64,000 nt of DNA from Cellulomonas dongxiuzhuiae (GTDB taxonomy: Bacteria > Actinomycetota > Actinomycetes > Actinomycetales > Cellulomonadaceae), in assembly GCF_018623035.1 (NCBI RefSeq), contig NZ_CP076023.1, forward strand, positions 186,001-250,000, written 5' to 3'. This document shows, in pieces, positions 24,764-33,704 of this stretch (its first letter is position 1; the number at the start of each line of letters is the position of its first letter). Position numbers and translations under genes: made by a program. Under the pieces are notes generated by a model. The model ran no database searches, was not told where the DNA came from, and saw nothing but the letters and a program-made list of their open reading frames with translations.

Positions 24764-25827
24764 CGGGCCCCGCCCACGGCGACGGGCTGCTCGGCGAGCA
24801 GCTCACGGACCCGCGGGATCACCTGCGTGCCGTACAGCTCGACCGACCGCAGCCGCGCGGACGCGGAGACCGTGCCGGCGGCGGAGTAGATCATGTCGAA
24901 ACGGCCGACGTCGAGGACCCGGACCGCGTGCGCGATCCTCGCCGCGACCGTCTCGACCGAGCCGACGTACAGCGAGCCGTGCGCCACCTCGGAGTCGAAC
25001 TCGCGCTGCTGGAGCGGCGGCCAGCCGCGCAGCGCACCGATCCGGTCACGCGTCTCCCGGTACCCCGGGTAGAACAGCTCCTTGGCCTCCTCGTCCGTGG
25101 CGGCGACGAAGCCGGGGGAGTGCACGCCGACCGGCTGGGCCGTCGTGCCGAGCTGCTGGTGCGCGCGTCGGTAGAGGTCCACGTAGGGCGCGAAGCGGTC
25201 GGGTGCGCCGCCGATGACCGCGAGCATGAGGCGGAACCCGTACTGGGCGGTGCGCAGCACCGACTGCGGCGTCCCGCCGACCCCCACCCACGTGCTCAGG
25301 CGCCCCGACTCGGTCTTGGGGTAGACGTCGGCGTCGTGCAGTGCGGCGCGCGTGGTGCCCTGCCACGTCACCGGGGTCTCGTCCAGGAGCCGGTGGAACA
25401 GGTCGATCTTCTCCTCGAAGAGCACCTCGTAGTCCTTCAGGTCGTACCCGAACAGCGGGAACGACTCGGTGAACGACCCCCGGCCGAGGATGACCTCGGC
25501 GCGGCCGTTCGACAGCGCGTCGACCGTGGCGAAGCGCTGGAAGACGCGCACCGGGTCGTCGGAGGACAGCACCGTGACCCCCGAGGCGAGCCGGATGCGC
25601 TCGGTCGCGGTGGCGATCCCGGCGAGGACCGTCTCCGGGCTCGAGATGGCGTACTCCGGGCGGTGGTGCTCACCGAGGGCCACCACGTCGATGCCGACCT
25701 GGTCGGCGAGGACCGCCTCGGTCACGGTCGCGCGGATCGCCTGGGCGTGCGAGACGACCTCCCCGCGGTCGTCGCGGGGACGGTCCCCGAAGCTGTCGAT
25801 GCCGAACTCGATGCGGTCTGCGTCCAT
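24760..25827 (-). CDS. LLM-class flavin/F420-dependent oxidoreductase
   Basis: A 355-residue luciferase-like TIM-barrel monooxygenase with the recognisable [26 protein letters not shown]-like core, VILGRGSF and [10 protein letters not shown] motifs. Members oxidise organic substrates with reduced FMN or F420. ATG 25827 has a GAAGGAG ribosome site. It is translationally coupled to the NADP/F420 reductase gene, which fits a two-component system. The physiological substrate is unknown. Confidence 0.85.
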   Translation of the reverse strand: MDADRIEFGIDSFGDRPRDDRGEVVSHAQAIRATVTEAVLADQVGIDVVALGEHHRPEYAISSPETVLAGIATATERIRLASGVTVLSSDDPVRVFQRFATVDALSNGRAEVILGRGSFTESFPLFGYDLKDYEVLFEEKIDLFHRLLDETPVTWQGTTRAALHDADVYPKTESGRLSTWVGVGGTPQSVLRTAQYGFRLMLAVIGGAPDRFAPYVDLYRRAHQQLGTTAQPVGVHSPGFVAATDEEAKELFYPGYRETRDRIGALRGWPPLQQREFDSEVAHGSLYVGSVETVAARIAHAVRVLDVGRFDMIYSAAGTVSASARLRSVELYGTQVIPRVRELLAEQPVAVGGAR

Positions 25828-25994
25828 GCTGCACGACTCCTTCGAGAGTCCTCGTCCTGCCGGCGTGCGCGCGGGCGCCGGGCGCGCGACCTGCCGCGCC
25901 CGGCGCTGTCAGCGACAACTGGTGACGGTCAACTGCGCAGGGTCGCCATCTCTTCCAGGGCGGTCGACTGCCGCGCTCGGCGGGGGTGGCGCAC

Positions 25995-26000
25995 TAGGTT
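25995..26000 (+). promoter_or_regulatory. -10 box for leaderless transcript
   Basis: TAGGTT ends six bases before the GTG at 26007; no ribosome site lies between. Confidence 0.5.
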
Positions 26001-26006
26001 GCGCTC

Positions 26007-26579
26007 GTGCCCAGCAGCCCGCTCGACGACGTCGCCGCCACTCCCACGCCTGCCGTGTTCCTGCCCGAGGGCGGGACGCGGGTCGCGGCCGCGGTGCCCA
26101 CGGCCCTCGGTGTCGTCGGTGTCGTCGGGCTCGTGCTCGTGGCGCTGCAGGGGTTCACCGGCACGCAGGAGCCCGCCGGTGCGGCGTACCCCGCGTGGCT
26201 CCTGCTGGCCGCGGCCGTCGCGCTGGCCGCCGGGCTCGTCCTCGCCCGGGTGCGCCGCGCGCCCTGGTCCCGCGGCTGGTCGCTGGTCGAGATGCTCGAC
26301 CGGCCGGACGGCCTCGTGCTGTTCGCGGGCCGGCTGGGGGTGCGTCACGAGGGCCTGCTGGTCCGACGTGGCGAGAGCGTCGAGCTCGCCGCGACGCACG
26401 TGCGGCGCGGTCGCCACCGGTACGTCGTGACGGCCCCCTCCGGCCGGATGACGTTCGCCGCGGACGGCCTCGCGCACTGGCTCACGATGCAGCCCCTCGA
26501 GGAGGCGGCGGCACGGCACGGCATCACCGTCGTCACCGTCGGCGAGGCCGCCGGGATCACCCGCACGCTCGGCGGCTGA
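26007..26579 (+). CDS. hypothetical membrane protein with PH-like C-terminus
   Basis: A 190-residue protein with two hydrophobic helices (about 25-47 and 62-82) and a soluble C-terminal half (about 95-190) with several beta-like strands (LVLFAGRLGVRHEGLLVRRG, RYVVTAP, MTFAADG), loosely like bacterial PH-type domains. The GTG start fits a leaderless transcript from TAGGTT. It stands alone, and I cannot assign a function. Confidence 0.65.
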   Translation: MPSSPLDDVAATPTPAVFLPEGGTRVAAAVPTALGVVGVVGLVLVALQGFTGTQEPAGAAYPAWLLLAAAVALAAGLVLARVRRAPWSRGWSLVEMLDRPDGLVLFAGRLGVRHEGLLVRRGESVELAATHVRRGRHRYVVTAPSGRMTFAADGLAHWLTMQPLEEAAARHGITVVTVGEAAGITRTLGG

Positions 26580-26697
26580 CGTCAACGCACGACGTGACAA
26601 CAGGGTGCATATCGTCGTGCAGCCGGAGGTTCTGCTCGGCGGTGACGCCGTATCCGGCTTTCGTGCAGATGTCGCACCCCGGTGCCAGCATCGGGCC

Positions 26698-27150
26698 ATG
26701 AGCGACGACACCTTCGGCACCGTTCCGCCCGGTGAGCGCGTCTCCGCCGGTGCGCCCCGGCTGCGCGCCACGTCGATCACCATCAGCACGCCGCGCCCGC
26801 ACGAGGCCGCGCGGTTCTACGCGCGGCTGCTCGGCGGGCGGATCACCGCGCTCGACGAGGCTGCGCCCGGCGACCCCGACGGCATCACGTGGGCCCAGGT
26901 GCAGCCCCTGCCGGGGGAGGTTGGCATGACCATCAACCTCGAGCACGAGCGGGTGTGGAGCCCACCGGTATGGCCCGCGCGCCCCGGCGAGCAGCGCTCG
27001 ACCCAGCACCTGGACGTCCAGGTCGACGACCTGCCCGCGGCCGTGGCGTGGGCGTTGGAGTGCGGCGCGCGTGAGGCGTCGCCCCAGCCGCAGGACGACG
27101 TGCGGGTCATGCTCGACCCCGACGGCCATCCGTTCTGCCTGTTCCTGTGA
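26698..27150 (+). CDS. VOC/glyoxalase-like protein (paralogue)
   Basis: This 150-residue VOC protein is closely related to the one at 19813-20232, sharing PxxHEAARFYARLLG, INLEHER, PPVWPA-like and DGHPFCLFL. It differs by an N-terminal extension of about 20 residues. The stop overlaps the GTG of the downstream acetyltransferase (GTGA at 27147), so the two are co-translated. The 38 bases before its ATG are about 84 percent identical to the 38 bases before the AlkZ-like gene at 27746. Confidence 0.8.
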   Translation: MSDDTFGTVPPGERVSAGAPRLRATSITISTPRPHEAARFYARLLGGRITALDEAAPGDPDGITWAQVQPLPGEVGMTINLEHERVWSPPVWPARPGEQRSTQHLDVQVDDLPAAVAWALECGAREASPQPQDDVRVMLDPDGHPFCLFL

Positions 27151-27665
27151 GCAGCGAACCGAGCGCCCCCGGTCGTGACACGTGCGTCGTCCGGGATGCC
27201 GCCACGGGCGACGTGGCGTCCGTCTGCGCGTTCGGCCGGGCGCACGTCCCGCCTCACTACGCGCCGCTCATCGGCGAGGCGGCAGCGCAGCAGCAGGTCA
27301 CGACCTGGTGGAGCGAGGAGCAGATCGGTTCGGCGGTCGGGCGCGGGCTCGTCGTCGTCGCCGAGGCCGCGGGCCGCGTCGTGGGCGTCGCGCAGCGCGG
27401 ACGCGCCGGGGACGACCACGTGCTGTACAAGCTCTACGTCGACCCCCTGTTCCGCGGCCGAGGCCTCGGGCCGCGGCTGGTCGACGCAGTCGTGCGACGA
27501 CTCCCGCCCGACGCCCGGCGCCTGTGCGTCGAGCACTTCGCAGGCAACGCGCGCGCCGGGGCGTTCTACGAGCGTGAGGGCTTCGAGGTGGAGCGGACCG
27601 AGCCGAGCGGCGACGACCCCGCGCTCGACGTGGTGTGGCGCGCACGCGACCTCGTGAATCCGTGA
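27147..27665 (+). CDS. GNAT-family N-acetyltransferase
   Basis: A 172-residue acetyltransferase with the acetyl-CoA motif LYVDPLFRGRGLGPRLVDAV and the C-terminal GNARAGAFYEREGFEVER typical of RimI/Spt10-like members. It would transfer acetyl from acetyl-CoA to an amine or small molecule in the cytoplasm. It is coupled to the VOC gene by a 4-base overlap. Such pairs sometimes belong to resistance or detoxification functions, but nothing here fixes the substrate. Confidence 0.85.
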   Translation: MSSEPSAPGRDTCVVRDAATGDVASVCAFGRAHVPPHYAPLIGEAAAQQQVTTWWSEEQIGSAVGRGLVVVAEAAGRVVGVAQRGRAGDDHVLYKLYVDPLFRGRGLGPRLVDAVVRRLPPDARRLCVEHFAGNARAGAFYEREGFEVERTEPSGDDPALDVVWRARDLVNP

Positions 27666-27745
27666 CGCCCTCCTTCTGACGCCGACCACCGCCCGCTGGG
27701 GCAGGTCTGGGTGCAGGCGTCGCCCTCCGGTGCCACCATCGGGTC

Positions 27746-28846
27746 ATGCCCACCCCGGCCGTGACCGTCCCGCAGGCCCTCGCCTGGCGGCTGCGGAGGC
27801 ACGGCCTGCTGGCGCCCGGGTCGGCCACCGCCGAGGACGTGGTGGGCGGGCTCGTCGCGGTCGCCGCGCAGGCCGACGTCGACCTCGCGGTGCGGACGCG
27901 GCAGGCGGCGCCCGCGGAGGGGGAGGTCGCCGCGGCGCTCGCGGACGGCCGGCTGATCAGGACGTTCACCTTCCGCGGCAGCGTGCACGTCATGACGCCG
28001 GACGACGCCGCGGTGCACCTGGCGGTCCGGGGCTCCGGGCGGCAGTGGGAGCTGCGGAGCTGGCGCGAGCACTACGGCCTCCAGCCGGAGGACTGGCCGG
28101 CCTTCCGCGCGACCGTCCGTGAGGTCCTCGACGACGGCCCGCTCACGCACGACGAGCTGGTCGCGACGCTCACCGCGCGGCCCGCGTACCGGCACCTCGG
28201 GCCGGCCGTCGAGGGCGGGGCGTGGGCCCTGCTCAAGGCGCTCGCCTGGCAGGGCGACCTCTGCCTGGGGCCCACCCGCGACCGTCGGACGACGCTGCAG
28301 GCGCTCGCACACGTCCCGCGCTGGCCGGGTATCCCGGAACTCGACGACGCCGGGCCCCGCGCGGTCGAGGCGTACGTGCGGGCGTACGGCCCGGCGACGC
28401 CCGACGGGCTGCAGTACTGGCTCGGCAGCGGGCTGAGCGCGGGCCGGCGGCTGGCGCGGTGGACCGCCGACGTGGCCGACCGGCTCGCGACCGTGCAGGT
28501 CGGGGGCCGCGACGCGTTCGTGCTGCGCGAGGACGTCGACGACCTGCTCGCGACCGAGCCCACCGGCGCGGTGCGGCTGCTGCCCGGGTACGACCAGTGG
28601 GTGCTCGGGCCCGGCACGGCGGACCGCGACGTCGTCCCGCCCGCGTGGCGCACCGCCGCGACCCGCGGGACGCCGCTGGTGGTCGCCGGCGGCGTGGTCG
28701 CCGGGACGTGGACCGAGCGGGACGGCGACCTGACCGTGCGGTGGGCACCCGAGGGTCAGTCGGCGCGGAGCGCGCTCGACGAGGGCGTCGACCGGCTGTC
28801 AGGGGGTCTCGGCCGCCCGCTGCGGGTCACCGTCGAGGCGGGGTAG
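27746..28846 (+). CDS. winged-helix DNA-binding protein (HTH_42, AlkZ/YcaQ superfamily)
   Basis: A 366-residue protein with the tandem winged-helix layout of PF06224: LIRTFTFRGSVHVMTPDD, REVLDDGPLTHDELVATL, LLKALAWQGDLCLGP, and LLPGYDQWVLG near the C-terminal third. Studied family members (AlkZ, YcaQ) are DNA glycosylases acting on interstrand crosslinks or alkylated bases, but many homologues are untested and I cannot confirm the catalytic motif here. The gene stands alone; a possible leaderless start follows a CACCAT box six bases upstream. Confidence 0.75.
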   Translation: MPTPAVTVPQALAWRLRRHGLLAPGSATAEDVVGGLVAVAAQADVDLAVRTRQAAPAEGEVAAALADGRLIRTFTFRGSVHVMTPDDAAVHLAVRGSGRQWELRSWREHYGLQPEDWPAFRATVREVLDDGPLTHDELVATLTARPAYRHLGPAVEGGAWALLKALAWQGDLCLGPTRDRRTTLQALAHVPRWPGIPELDDAGPRAVEAYVRAYGPATPDGLQYWLGSGLSAGRRLARWTADVADRLATVQVGGRDAFVLREDVDDLLATEPTGAVRLLPGYDQWVLGPGTADRDVVPPAWRTAATRGTPLVVAGGVVAGTWTERDGDLTVRWAPEGQSARSALDEGVDRLSGGLGRPLRVTVEAG

Positions 28847-28933
28847 CGCGAGCGGTGGTGGGCGGCCACGCACGGCGGCGGTGACCAGGGCAGGGTTACC
28901 GTCGAGGGGACCCCCGCGGAAGGACCACCGGCG

Positions 28934-29701
28934 ATGGCGCTGCTGACCTGTCACTTCTTCTCCGAGGCGCTCGGCGTGAGCACGGCCGTGACCGTGCTGC
29001 TGCCCGAGTCGGCCCGGGGCCAGATCGGCATGGGAGGCGTGGAGACCGCCGGCCCGCCGCCCGTGCTCTACCTGCTGCACGGGCTGAGCGACGACGAGAC
29101 GATCTGGCTGCGTCGGACGTCGATCGAGCGGTACGTCGCCGAGCGGGGGATCGCGGTGGTGATGCCGCGCGCGGGGCGGTCGTTCTACGCGGACGAGGTG
29201 CACGGCAGCGCGTACTGGACCTTCCTGTCCGACGAGCTGCCGCGGGTCGTGCAGCACTTCTTCCGCGTGTCCGACCGGCGGGAGGACACGTTCGTCGCGG
29301 GCCTGTCGATGGGCGGGTACGGCGCGTTCAAGTGGGCGCTGCGCCAGCCGTGGCGGTTCGCCGCGGCGGCGAGCCTGTCCGGGGCGCTGGTCGTCGGCGG
29401 GGACCGCGCGCGGTACCTGCGGGACGAGCTGACGCCCCACGTGTGGGACGGTACGGACCCGGCGGGCACGGACGACGACCTGCTGGCGCTGCTGGACCGG
29501 GCCGACCCGGCGGCGCTGCCCGCGCTGTACGCGACGTGCGGCGCGCAGGACGACCTCGTCGACACGCAGCACGCGTTCGTCGAGCGGGCGGCGGCGCGGG
29601 GTGTCGCGGTGGACGCGCACGTGCACCCCGGCCGGCACGACTGGGCGTACTGGGACGAGCACGTCCAGCGCGTGCTCGACTGGCTGCCGGTGGGGGGCTG
29701 A
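28934..29701 (+). CDS. esterase of the tributyrin esterase/esterase D family
   Basis: A 255-residue alpha/beta hydrolase with an intact triad: Ser125 in GLSMGGYG, an Asp in GAQDDLVDT and a His in HPGRHDWAYW. The oxyanion region LYLLHGLSDDE is typical. Such enzymes hydrolyse short-chain esters, including acetyl or feruloyl groups on plant polysaccharides in some cases. No signal peptide is visible, so it is probably cytoplasmic. GAAGGACC precedes the ATG at 28934. Confidence 0.85.
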   Translation: MALLTCHFFSEALGVSTAVTVLLPESARGQIGMGGVETAGPPPVLYLLHGLSDDETIWLRRTSIERYVAERGIAVVMPRAGRSFYADEVHGSAYWTFLSDELPRVVQHFFRVSDRREDTFVAGLSMGGYGAFKWALRQPWRFAAAASLSGALVVGGDRARYLRDELTPHVWDGTDPAGTDDDLLALLDRADPAALPALYATCGAQDDLVDTQHAFVERAAARGVAVDAHVHPGRHDWAYWDEHVQRVLDWLPVGG

Positions 29702-29916
29702 GCCGCGCCGGCGCCCTGACGAGAAGAACCACCCGAGTCGTCCTGCCCGTGCCGGTGATGCGAATCGGCCGACTGCTCGCCGACGGGACGGCTCGATGAC
29801 GGCCACGCGGCGGGACGCGGCGACGGTCTGGTTCGTCACACCTCCGTCCGGGCGGAGTACGGCAGCCGCGGGCGGTGTTGACCACGACACCCCCCTCTCT
29901 CGGCGAAGGAGACCCC

Positions 29917-31644
29917 GTGCCCGCCACGATTGCCCAGACCATCGTCGCCACCTTGCGCGCCAACGGCGTGAAGCGCGTCTACGGAGTGCCCGGCGACTCC
30001 CTCAACGGCTTGACCGACGCGCTGCGACGTGACGGCAGCATCGAGTGGGTCCTGACCCGTCACGAGGAGGCCGCAGCCCTGGCCGCCGCCGCGGACGCTG
30101 AGCTGACGGGGGAGCTCGCCGTGTGCGTGGGCAGCGGAGGGCCGGGCAACCTGCACCTGATCAACGGCCTGTACGACGCCGCGCGCAGCCGGGTACCCGT
30201 GCTGGCGATCGCCGCCCACATCCCGAGCAGCGAGATCGGCAGCGGCTACTTCCAGGAGACGCACCCGCAGGAGCTGTTCCGCGAGTGCAGCGTCTACCGC
30301 GAGCTCGTGTCCGACCCCGCCCAGATGCCCCGCATGCTGGAGATCGCGATGCGCAGCGCGATCGAGCAGCGCGGCGTCTCCGTGCTGGTCCTGCCCGGCG
30401 ACATCGCCCTGCAGCGCGCGGCGAGCGAGCGCGTGGTGGTCGTCCCGCAGACCCGTCCTCGGGTCGTGCCGTCCGACGACGAGCTGCGCGCGGCCGCCGA
30501 CCTGCTCAACGCGGGACGGCGCATCACCATCCTGGCCGGCGCCGGCGTGGGCGACGCGCACGACGACGTCGTCGCGCTCGCGGACCGGCTCGCCGCGCCG
30601 ATCGTCCACACGATGCGCGGCAAGGACCGCATCGAGTACGACAACCCCTTCGACGTCGGCATGACGGGCCTGCTGGGGTTCGCCTCCGGGTACCGGGCGA
30701 TGGACGGTGCGGACACCCTGCTCATGCTCGGCACCGACTTCCCGTACCAGCAGTTCTACCCGAAGGACGCGCGGGTGGTGCAGGTCGACCTGCGCGGCGA
30801 GCAGCTGGGTCGGCGCACGCCGCTCGACCTCGGTCTGGTGGGCGACGTGGGGGAGACGGTGCGCGCGCTGCTGCCGCTGCTCGACGGCGGCCGCAACCGC
30901 GGCCACCTGGACGACGCACGCGACCACTACGCGCGCACCCGGGCGAAGCTGGACGACCTGGCGACCGAGTCGCGCGGCGACCGGCCGATCCACCCGCAGT
31001 ACGTGGCGCGGCTCGTCGACGAGCTCGCGTCCGACGACGCGGTGCTCATCCCGGACGTCGGCTCTCCGGTGATCTACGCGGCGCGGTACCTGCGCACCGG
31101 TGGCGGTCGGCGCCTGATCGGCTCGTTCACGCACGGCACGATGGCGAACGCGCTGTCGCACGCGATCGGCGCGCAGACCGCGTTCCCGGGCCGGCAGGTG
31201 GTCGCGCTCGCGGGCGACGGCGGCCTCGCGATGCTGCTCGGTGAGCTCCTGACCGTGGCGCAGCACCGGCTGCCGGTGAAGATCGTCGTGTTCAACAACG
31301 CGTCGCTGAACTTCATCGAGCTGGAGATGAAGGCCGCGGGGTTCGTCAACTACGGCACCGGTCTGCAGAATCCCAGCTTCGCCGCCGTGGCCGAGGCGAT
31401 CGGTGTGCGGGGCCTGCGCGTGGAGCGGTCGGCCGACCTGCGCGGAGCGCTCGAGGAGGCGTTCGCGCACGACGGGCCGGTGCTCGTCGACGTCGTCACC
31501 GAGCGGGACGAGCTGTCGATCCCGCCGAAGGTCACCGCCGAGCAGGTCAAGGGGTTCACGCTCTACGCGATCCGCACCGTGCTGTCCGGGCGCGGCGACG
31601 AGCTGCTCGACCTCGCGAGCGCGAACTACCGGCAGCTGCTCTAG
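29917..31644 (+). CDS. poxB: pyruvate:quinone oxidoreductase (PoxB type)
   Basis: This 575-residue thiamine-diphosphate flavoenzyme has the usual three-domain layout and matches E. coli PoxB (572) in length. The catalytic glutamate Glu50 is in TRHEE, the FAD domain has AGAGVGDAHDD, and the TPP-binding motif GDGGLAMLLGE...NNASLNF lies near 430-460. It decarboxylates pyruvate to acetate and CO2 and passes electrons to membrane quinone. GTG 29917 follows AAGGAG. The upstream 215 bases hold no gene; a TTGACC at about 29878 could be a -35 box but I see no matching -10. Confidence 0.9.
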   Translation: MPATIAQTIVATLRANGVKRVYGVPGDSLNGLTDALRRDGSIEWVLTRHEEAAALAAAADAELTGELAVCVGSGGPGNLHLINGLYDAARSRVPVLAIAAHIPSSEIGSGYFQETHPQELFRECSVYRELVSDPAQMPRMLEIAMRSAIEQRGVSVLVLPGDIALQRAASERVVVVPQTRPRVVPSDDELRAAADLLNAGRRITILAGAGVGDAHDDVVALADRLAAPIVHTMRGKDRIEYDNPFDVGMTGLLGFASGYRAMDGADTLLMLGTDFPYQQFYPKDARVVQVDLRGEQLGRRTPLDLGLVGDVGETVRALLPLLDGGRNRGHLDDARDHYARTRAKLDDLATESRGDRPIHPQYVARLVDELASDDAVLIPDVGSPVIYAARYLRTGGGRRLIGSFTHGTMANALSHAIGAQTAFPGRQVVALAGDGGLAMLLGELLTVAQHRLPVKIVVFNNASLNFIELEMKAAGFVNYGTGLQNPSFAAVAEAIGVRGLRVERSADLRGALEEAFAHDGPVLVDVVTERDELSIPPKVTAEQVKGFTLYAIRTVLSGRGDELLDLASANYRQLL

Positions 31645-31679
31645 AGGCCTCGGTCCGCGCGGGTGGTCCGCTCGCCGCT

Positions 31680-31740
31680 GAAGTGGTCACATCTCCACCC
31701 TCGGGGGTCGTGCAGTGGTCACATGTGTGACCACTGCACG
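31680..31740 (+). repeat. intergenic GTGGTC element, copy B
   Basis: GAAGTGGTCACATCT (31680-31694) is followed by a perfect inverted repeat with 15-base arms, CGTGCAGTGGTCACA (31709-31723) and its complement (31726-31740), around a TG centre. It lies between the convergent poxB and hydrolase genes. It shares the leading motif, the spacing and the 15-2-15 stem with copy C. Confidence 0.75.
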
Positions 31741-31771
31741 ACGGGCTCCACCAGGCGGATGTCCCGGGCGG

Positions 31772-32524
31772 TCACCGACGGCGGTGCTGTGCACCTTCGG
31801 CACCCAGCACCTCGGCGAGCTCGCCCGGCCGGTTCACCATCGGCCAGTGCCACGTCGGCAGCTCGACGTAGGTCCAGTCGCCGTCGACCATGTGCGCGAA
31901 CGCGGGGACGTGCTGTGCCATCTGCTGGAGCTGCTCGACGCCGAAGGTGCACAGCACGCCGGTCCGGGGCAGCCGCTCCCAGGCCCCGGTCAGCGCGACC
32001 GACTGGGTAGCGGTGCGCCAGGGCTGCGGCTGCGAGCCGGCGACCAGTGCGGCGACCGCCGCGTCGTCGACCTCGGGCACGTCGGCGGCGAGTGCGGCCC
32101 AGGGCGGCGGCGGGAGCCTCCAGCCCGCGCCGTCCGCCTGGACCAGGCGCTCGTTGGCGGCGCGGGCGTCGGGCCCGTCGAAGTCGGCCTGGGCCGTGCC
32201 GTCCGGCAGCGGCCCGGAGTCGACGTACACCAGGCGCGCGACGCGCTCGGGCACGCGGTCGGCAGCGCCGGTCGTCACGAGCGCGCCGTAACTGTGGCCG
32301 ACGAGCACGACGTCGTGCAGGTCGTGCTCCTCGAGCACGCGGACGACGTCGTCGACGTGGGTGGTCAGGTCGGTCTCGGGCGTGGCGAGGTCGGCTCGCT
32401 CGCCCATGCCGGTGAGGTCGACGGCGTGCACGACGTGGCCGTGCGCCCGGAGCGCGTCGGCGACGGTGCGCCAGACCCAGGCGCCGAGCCAGAAGCCGGG
32501 GACGAGGACGTAGGTGGTGGTCAT
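31772..32524 (-). CDS. alpha/beta hydrolase (EstA/MenH-like)
   Basis: A 250-residue alpha/beta hydrolase beginning MTTTYVLVPGFWLGAWVW, with nucleophile Ser78 in VGHSYGA and a C-terminal His in ELPTWHWPM. The order VPGFWLGAW...GHSYGA is typical of plant-esterase-like and hydroxynitrile-lyase-like hydrolases. ATG 32524 has TAGCGT seven bases upstream and may be leaderless; ATG 32530 is an alternative. It is divergent from the WYL regulator, 90 bases away, which may control it. Confidence 0.85.
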   Translation of the reverse strand: MTTTYVLVPGFWLGAWVWRTVADALRAHGHVVHAVDLTGMGERADLATPETDLTTHVDDVVRVLEEHDLHDVVLVGHSYGALVTTGAADRVPERVARLVYVDSGPLPDGTAQADFDGPDARAANERLVQADGAGWRLPPPPWAALAADVPEVDDAAVAALVAGSQPQPWRTATQSVALTGAWERLPRTGVLCTFGVEQLQQMAQHVPAFAHMVDGDWTYVELPTWHWPMVNRPGELAEVLGAEGAQHRRR

Positions 32525-32614
32525 GAGCATGACGCTAGGGTTGATTGTGGACACTTTCCGCCCGGTATCGGGACGTGGTCTCGCGCTTCCTCGAGCGCGG
32601 CACCGCGGCAGGTC

Positions 32615-33631
32615 GTGAGCCGCCCGACCGCGCGCGTGCTCGCGCTGCTCGAGCTGCTCCAGACGGGCCGGCAGCGCACGGTCGGCGACCTCGCCGCCCT
32701 GCTGGAGGTCGACGAGCGCACCGTCCGGCGCTATGCCGAGCACCTCGCCGACCTCGGCATCCCCGTCGAGTCCCGGCGCGGCCGGTACGGCGGCTACCGG
32801 CTCGCGCCCGGCCACAAGCTGCCGCCGCTGATGCTGACGGACGACGAGGCCGTCGCCGTCGTCCTGGGCCTCACGGTCGCCGAGCGCGCGGGGGTCGCCA
32901 CCACCGGGCAGGCCGCGACCGCGAGCGCACTCGCCAAGGTGTCGCGCGTCCTGCCGCGCGCGCTGAGCCGGCGGATCGACAGCCTGCTGGCGACCGCGCA
33001 GTTCACGGCCCCGGTGCGCGCCACCGCCCCGGCGGGCGCCGACACGCTCCTCGGTCTCGCCTCGGCCGCGGAGGCGCGGCGCACGGCCGTGATCGCCTAC
33101 ACGGCCTGGGACGGGCGGGCGTCGCGGCGCGAGCTCGACGTCTACGGCCTGGTGCTCCACTCCGGCCGGTGGTACGTCACCGGGCACGACCGCGGCCGCG
33201 ACGACGTGCGCACCTTCCGCCTGGACCGCATCGCGTCGGTCGAGCAGGGCGGCGGCTCCTACGTCGTGCCCGCCGACTTCGACGCCCGCGCGCAGGTCCT
33301 GTCGGGCATCGCGGCGGTCGCGTGGGCGCACGAGGTCTCCGTCGTGCTGCGGACCAGCCTGGCGGACGCGCGCGAGCGGCTGCCGGGGAGCGTGGGACGC
33401 CTGACCGAGCACGTCGACGGCGTCCTGCTCGAGACGCGCGCCGAGCGCCTCGACGGCATGGCCCGCATGCTGGCCGGGCTCGGCTGGGACTTCGAGGTCC
33501 TCGCGCCGGACGCCCTGTGCGACGAGGTCCTGCTCCTCGCGGACCGCCTGCGCACCGGCGCGGCACGCGGCGCCGGCGCTGCGCGCCCTGCGGACCCACC
33601 CTTGACGAATCCTCCCTTTCGCGTAGGTTAG
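32615..33631 (+). CDS. WYL-domain transcriptional regulator (YafY-like)
   Basis: A 338-residue regulator with a DeoR-type winged helix (ARVLALLELLQTGRQRTVGDLAALLEVDERTVRRYAEHL), a middle WYL domain (ELDVYGLVLHSGRWYVTGHDRGR) and a WCX-like C-terminus. GTG 32615 gives the natural start just before the helix-turn-helix. It is divergent from the alpha/beta hydrolase gene. Its TAG stop (33629-33631) lies inside the first DtxR/IdeR-like box of the siderophore promoter, so the gene's 3' end and that regulatory region overlap. The ligand is unknown. Confidence 0.87.
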   Translation: MSRPTARVLALLELLQTGRQRTVGDLAALLEVDERTVRRYAEHLADLGIPVESRRGRYGGYRLAPGHKLPPLMLTDDEAVAVVLGLTVAERAGVATTGQAATASALAKVSRVLPRALSRRIDSLLATAQFTAPVRATAPAGADTLLGLASAAEARRTAVIAYTAWDGRASRRELDVYGLVLHSGRWYVTGHDRGRDDVRTFRLDRIASVEQGGGSYVVPADFDARAQVLSGIAAVAWAHEVSVVLRTSLADARERLPGSVGRLTEHVDGVLLETRAERLDGMARMLAGLGWDFEVLAPDALCDEVLLLADRLRTGAARGAGAARPADPPLTNPPFRVG

Positions 33632-33658
33632 CCGAGCCTCACTTAGGCGAGCCTCACC
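33602..33658 (+). promoter_or_regulatory. iron-regulated promoter with two DtxR/IdeR-like boxes
   Basis: -35 TTGACG (33602-33607) and -10 TAGGTT (33624-33629) are 16 bases apart. The first iron box (33623-33641, GTAGGTTAG at its left) covers the -10, and a second (about 33643-33658, TTAGGCGAGCCTCACC) follows directly. By eye they match the 19-base IdeR consensus at about 14 and 12 positions. Iron-loaded IdeR would shut off the siderophore operon. Confidence 0.7.
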
Positions 33659-33704
33659 ACGCGTCCGCACGAGAGGGACGTGTCTGTCAGGGGGAGAAAC
33701 ACGC

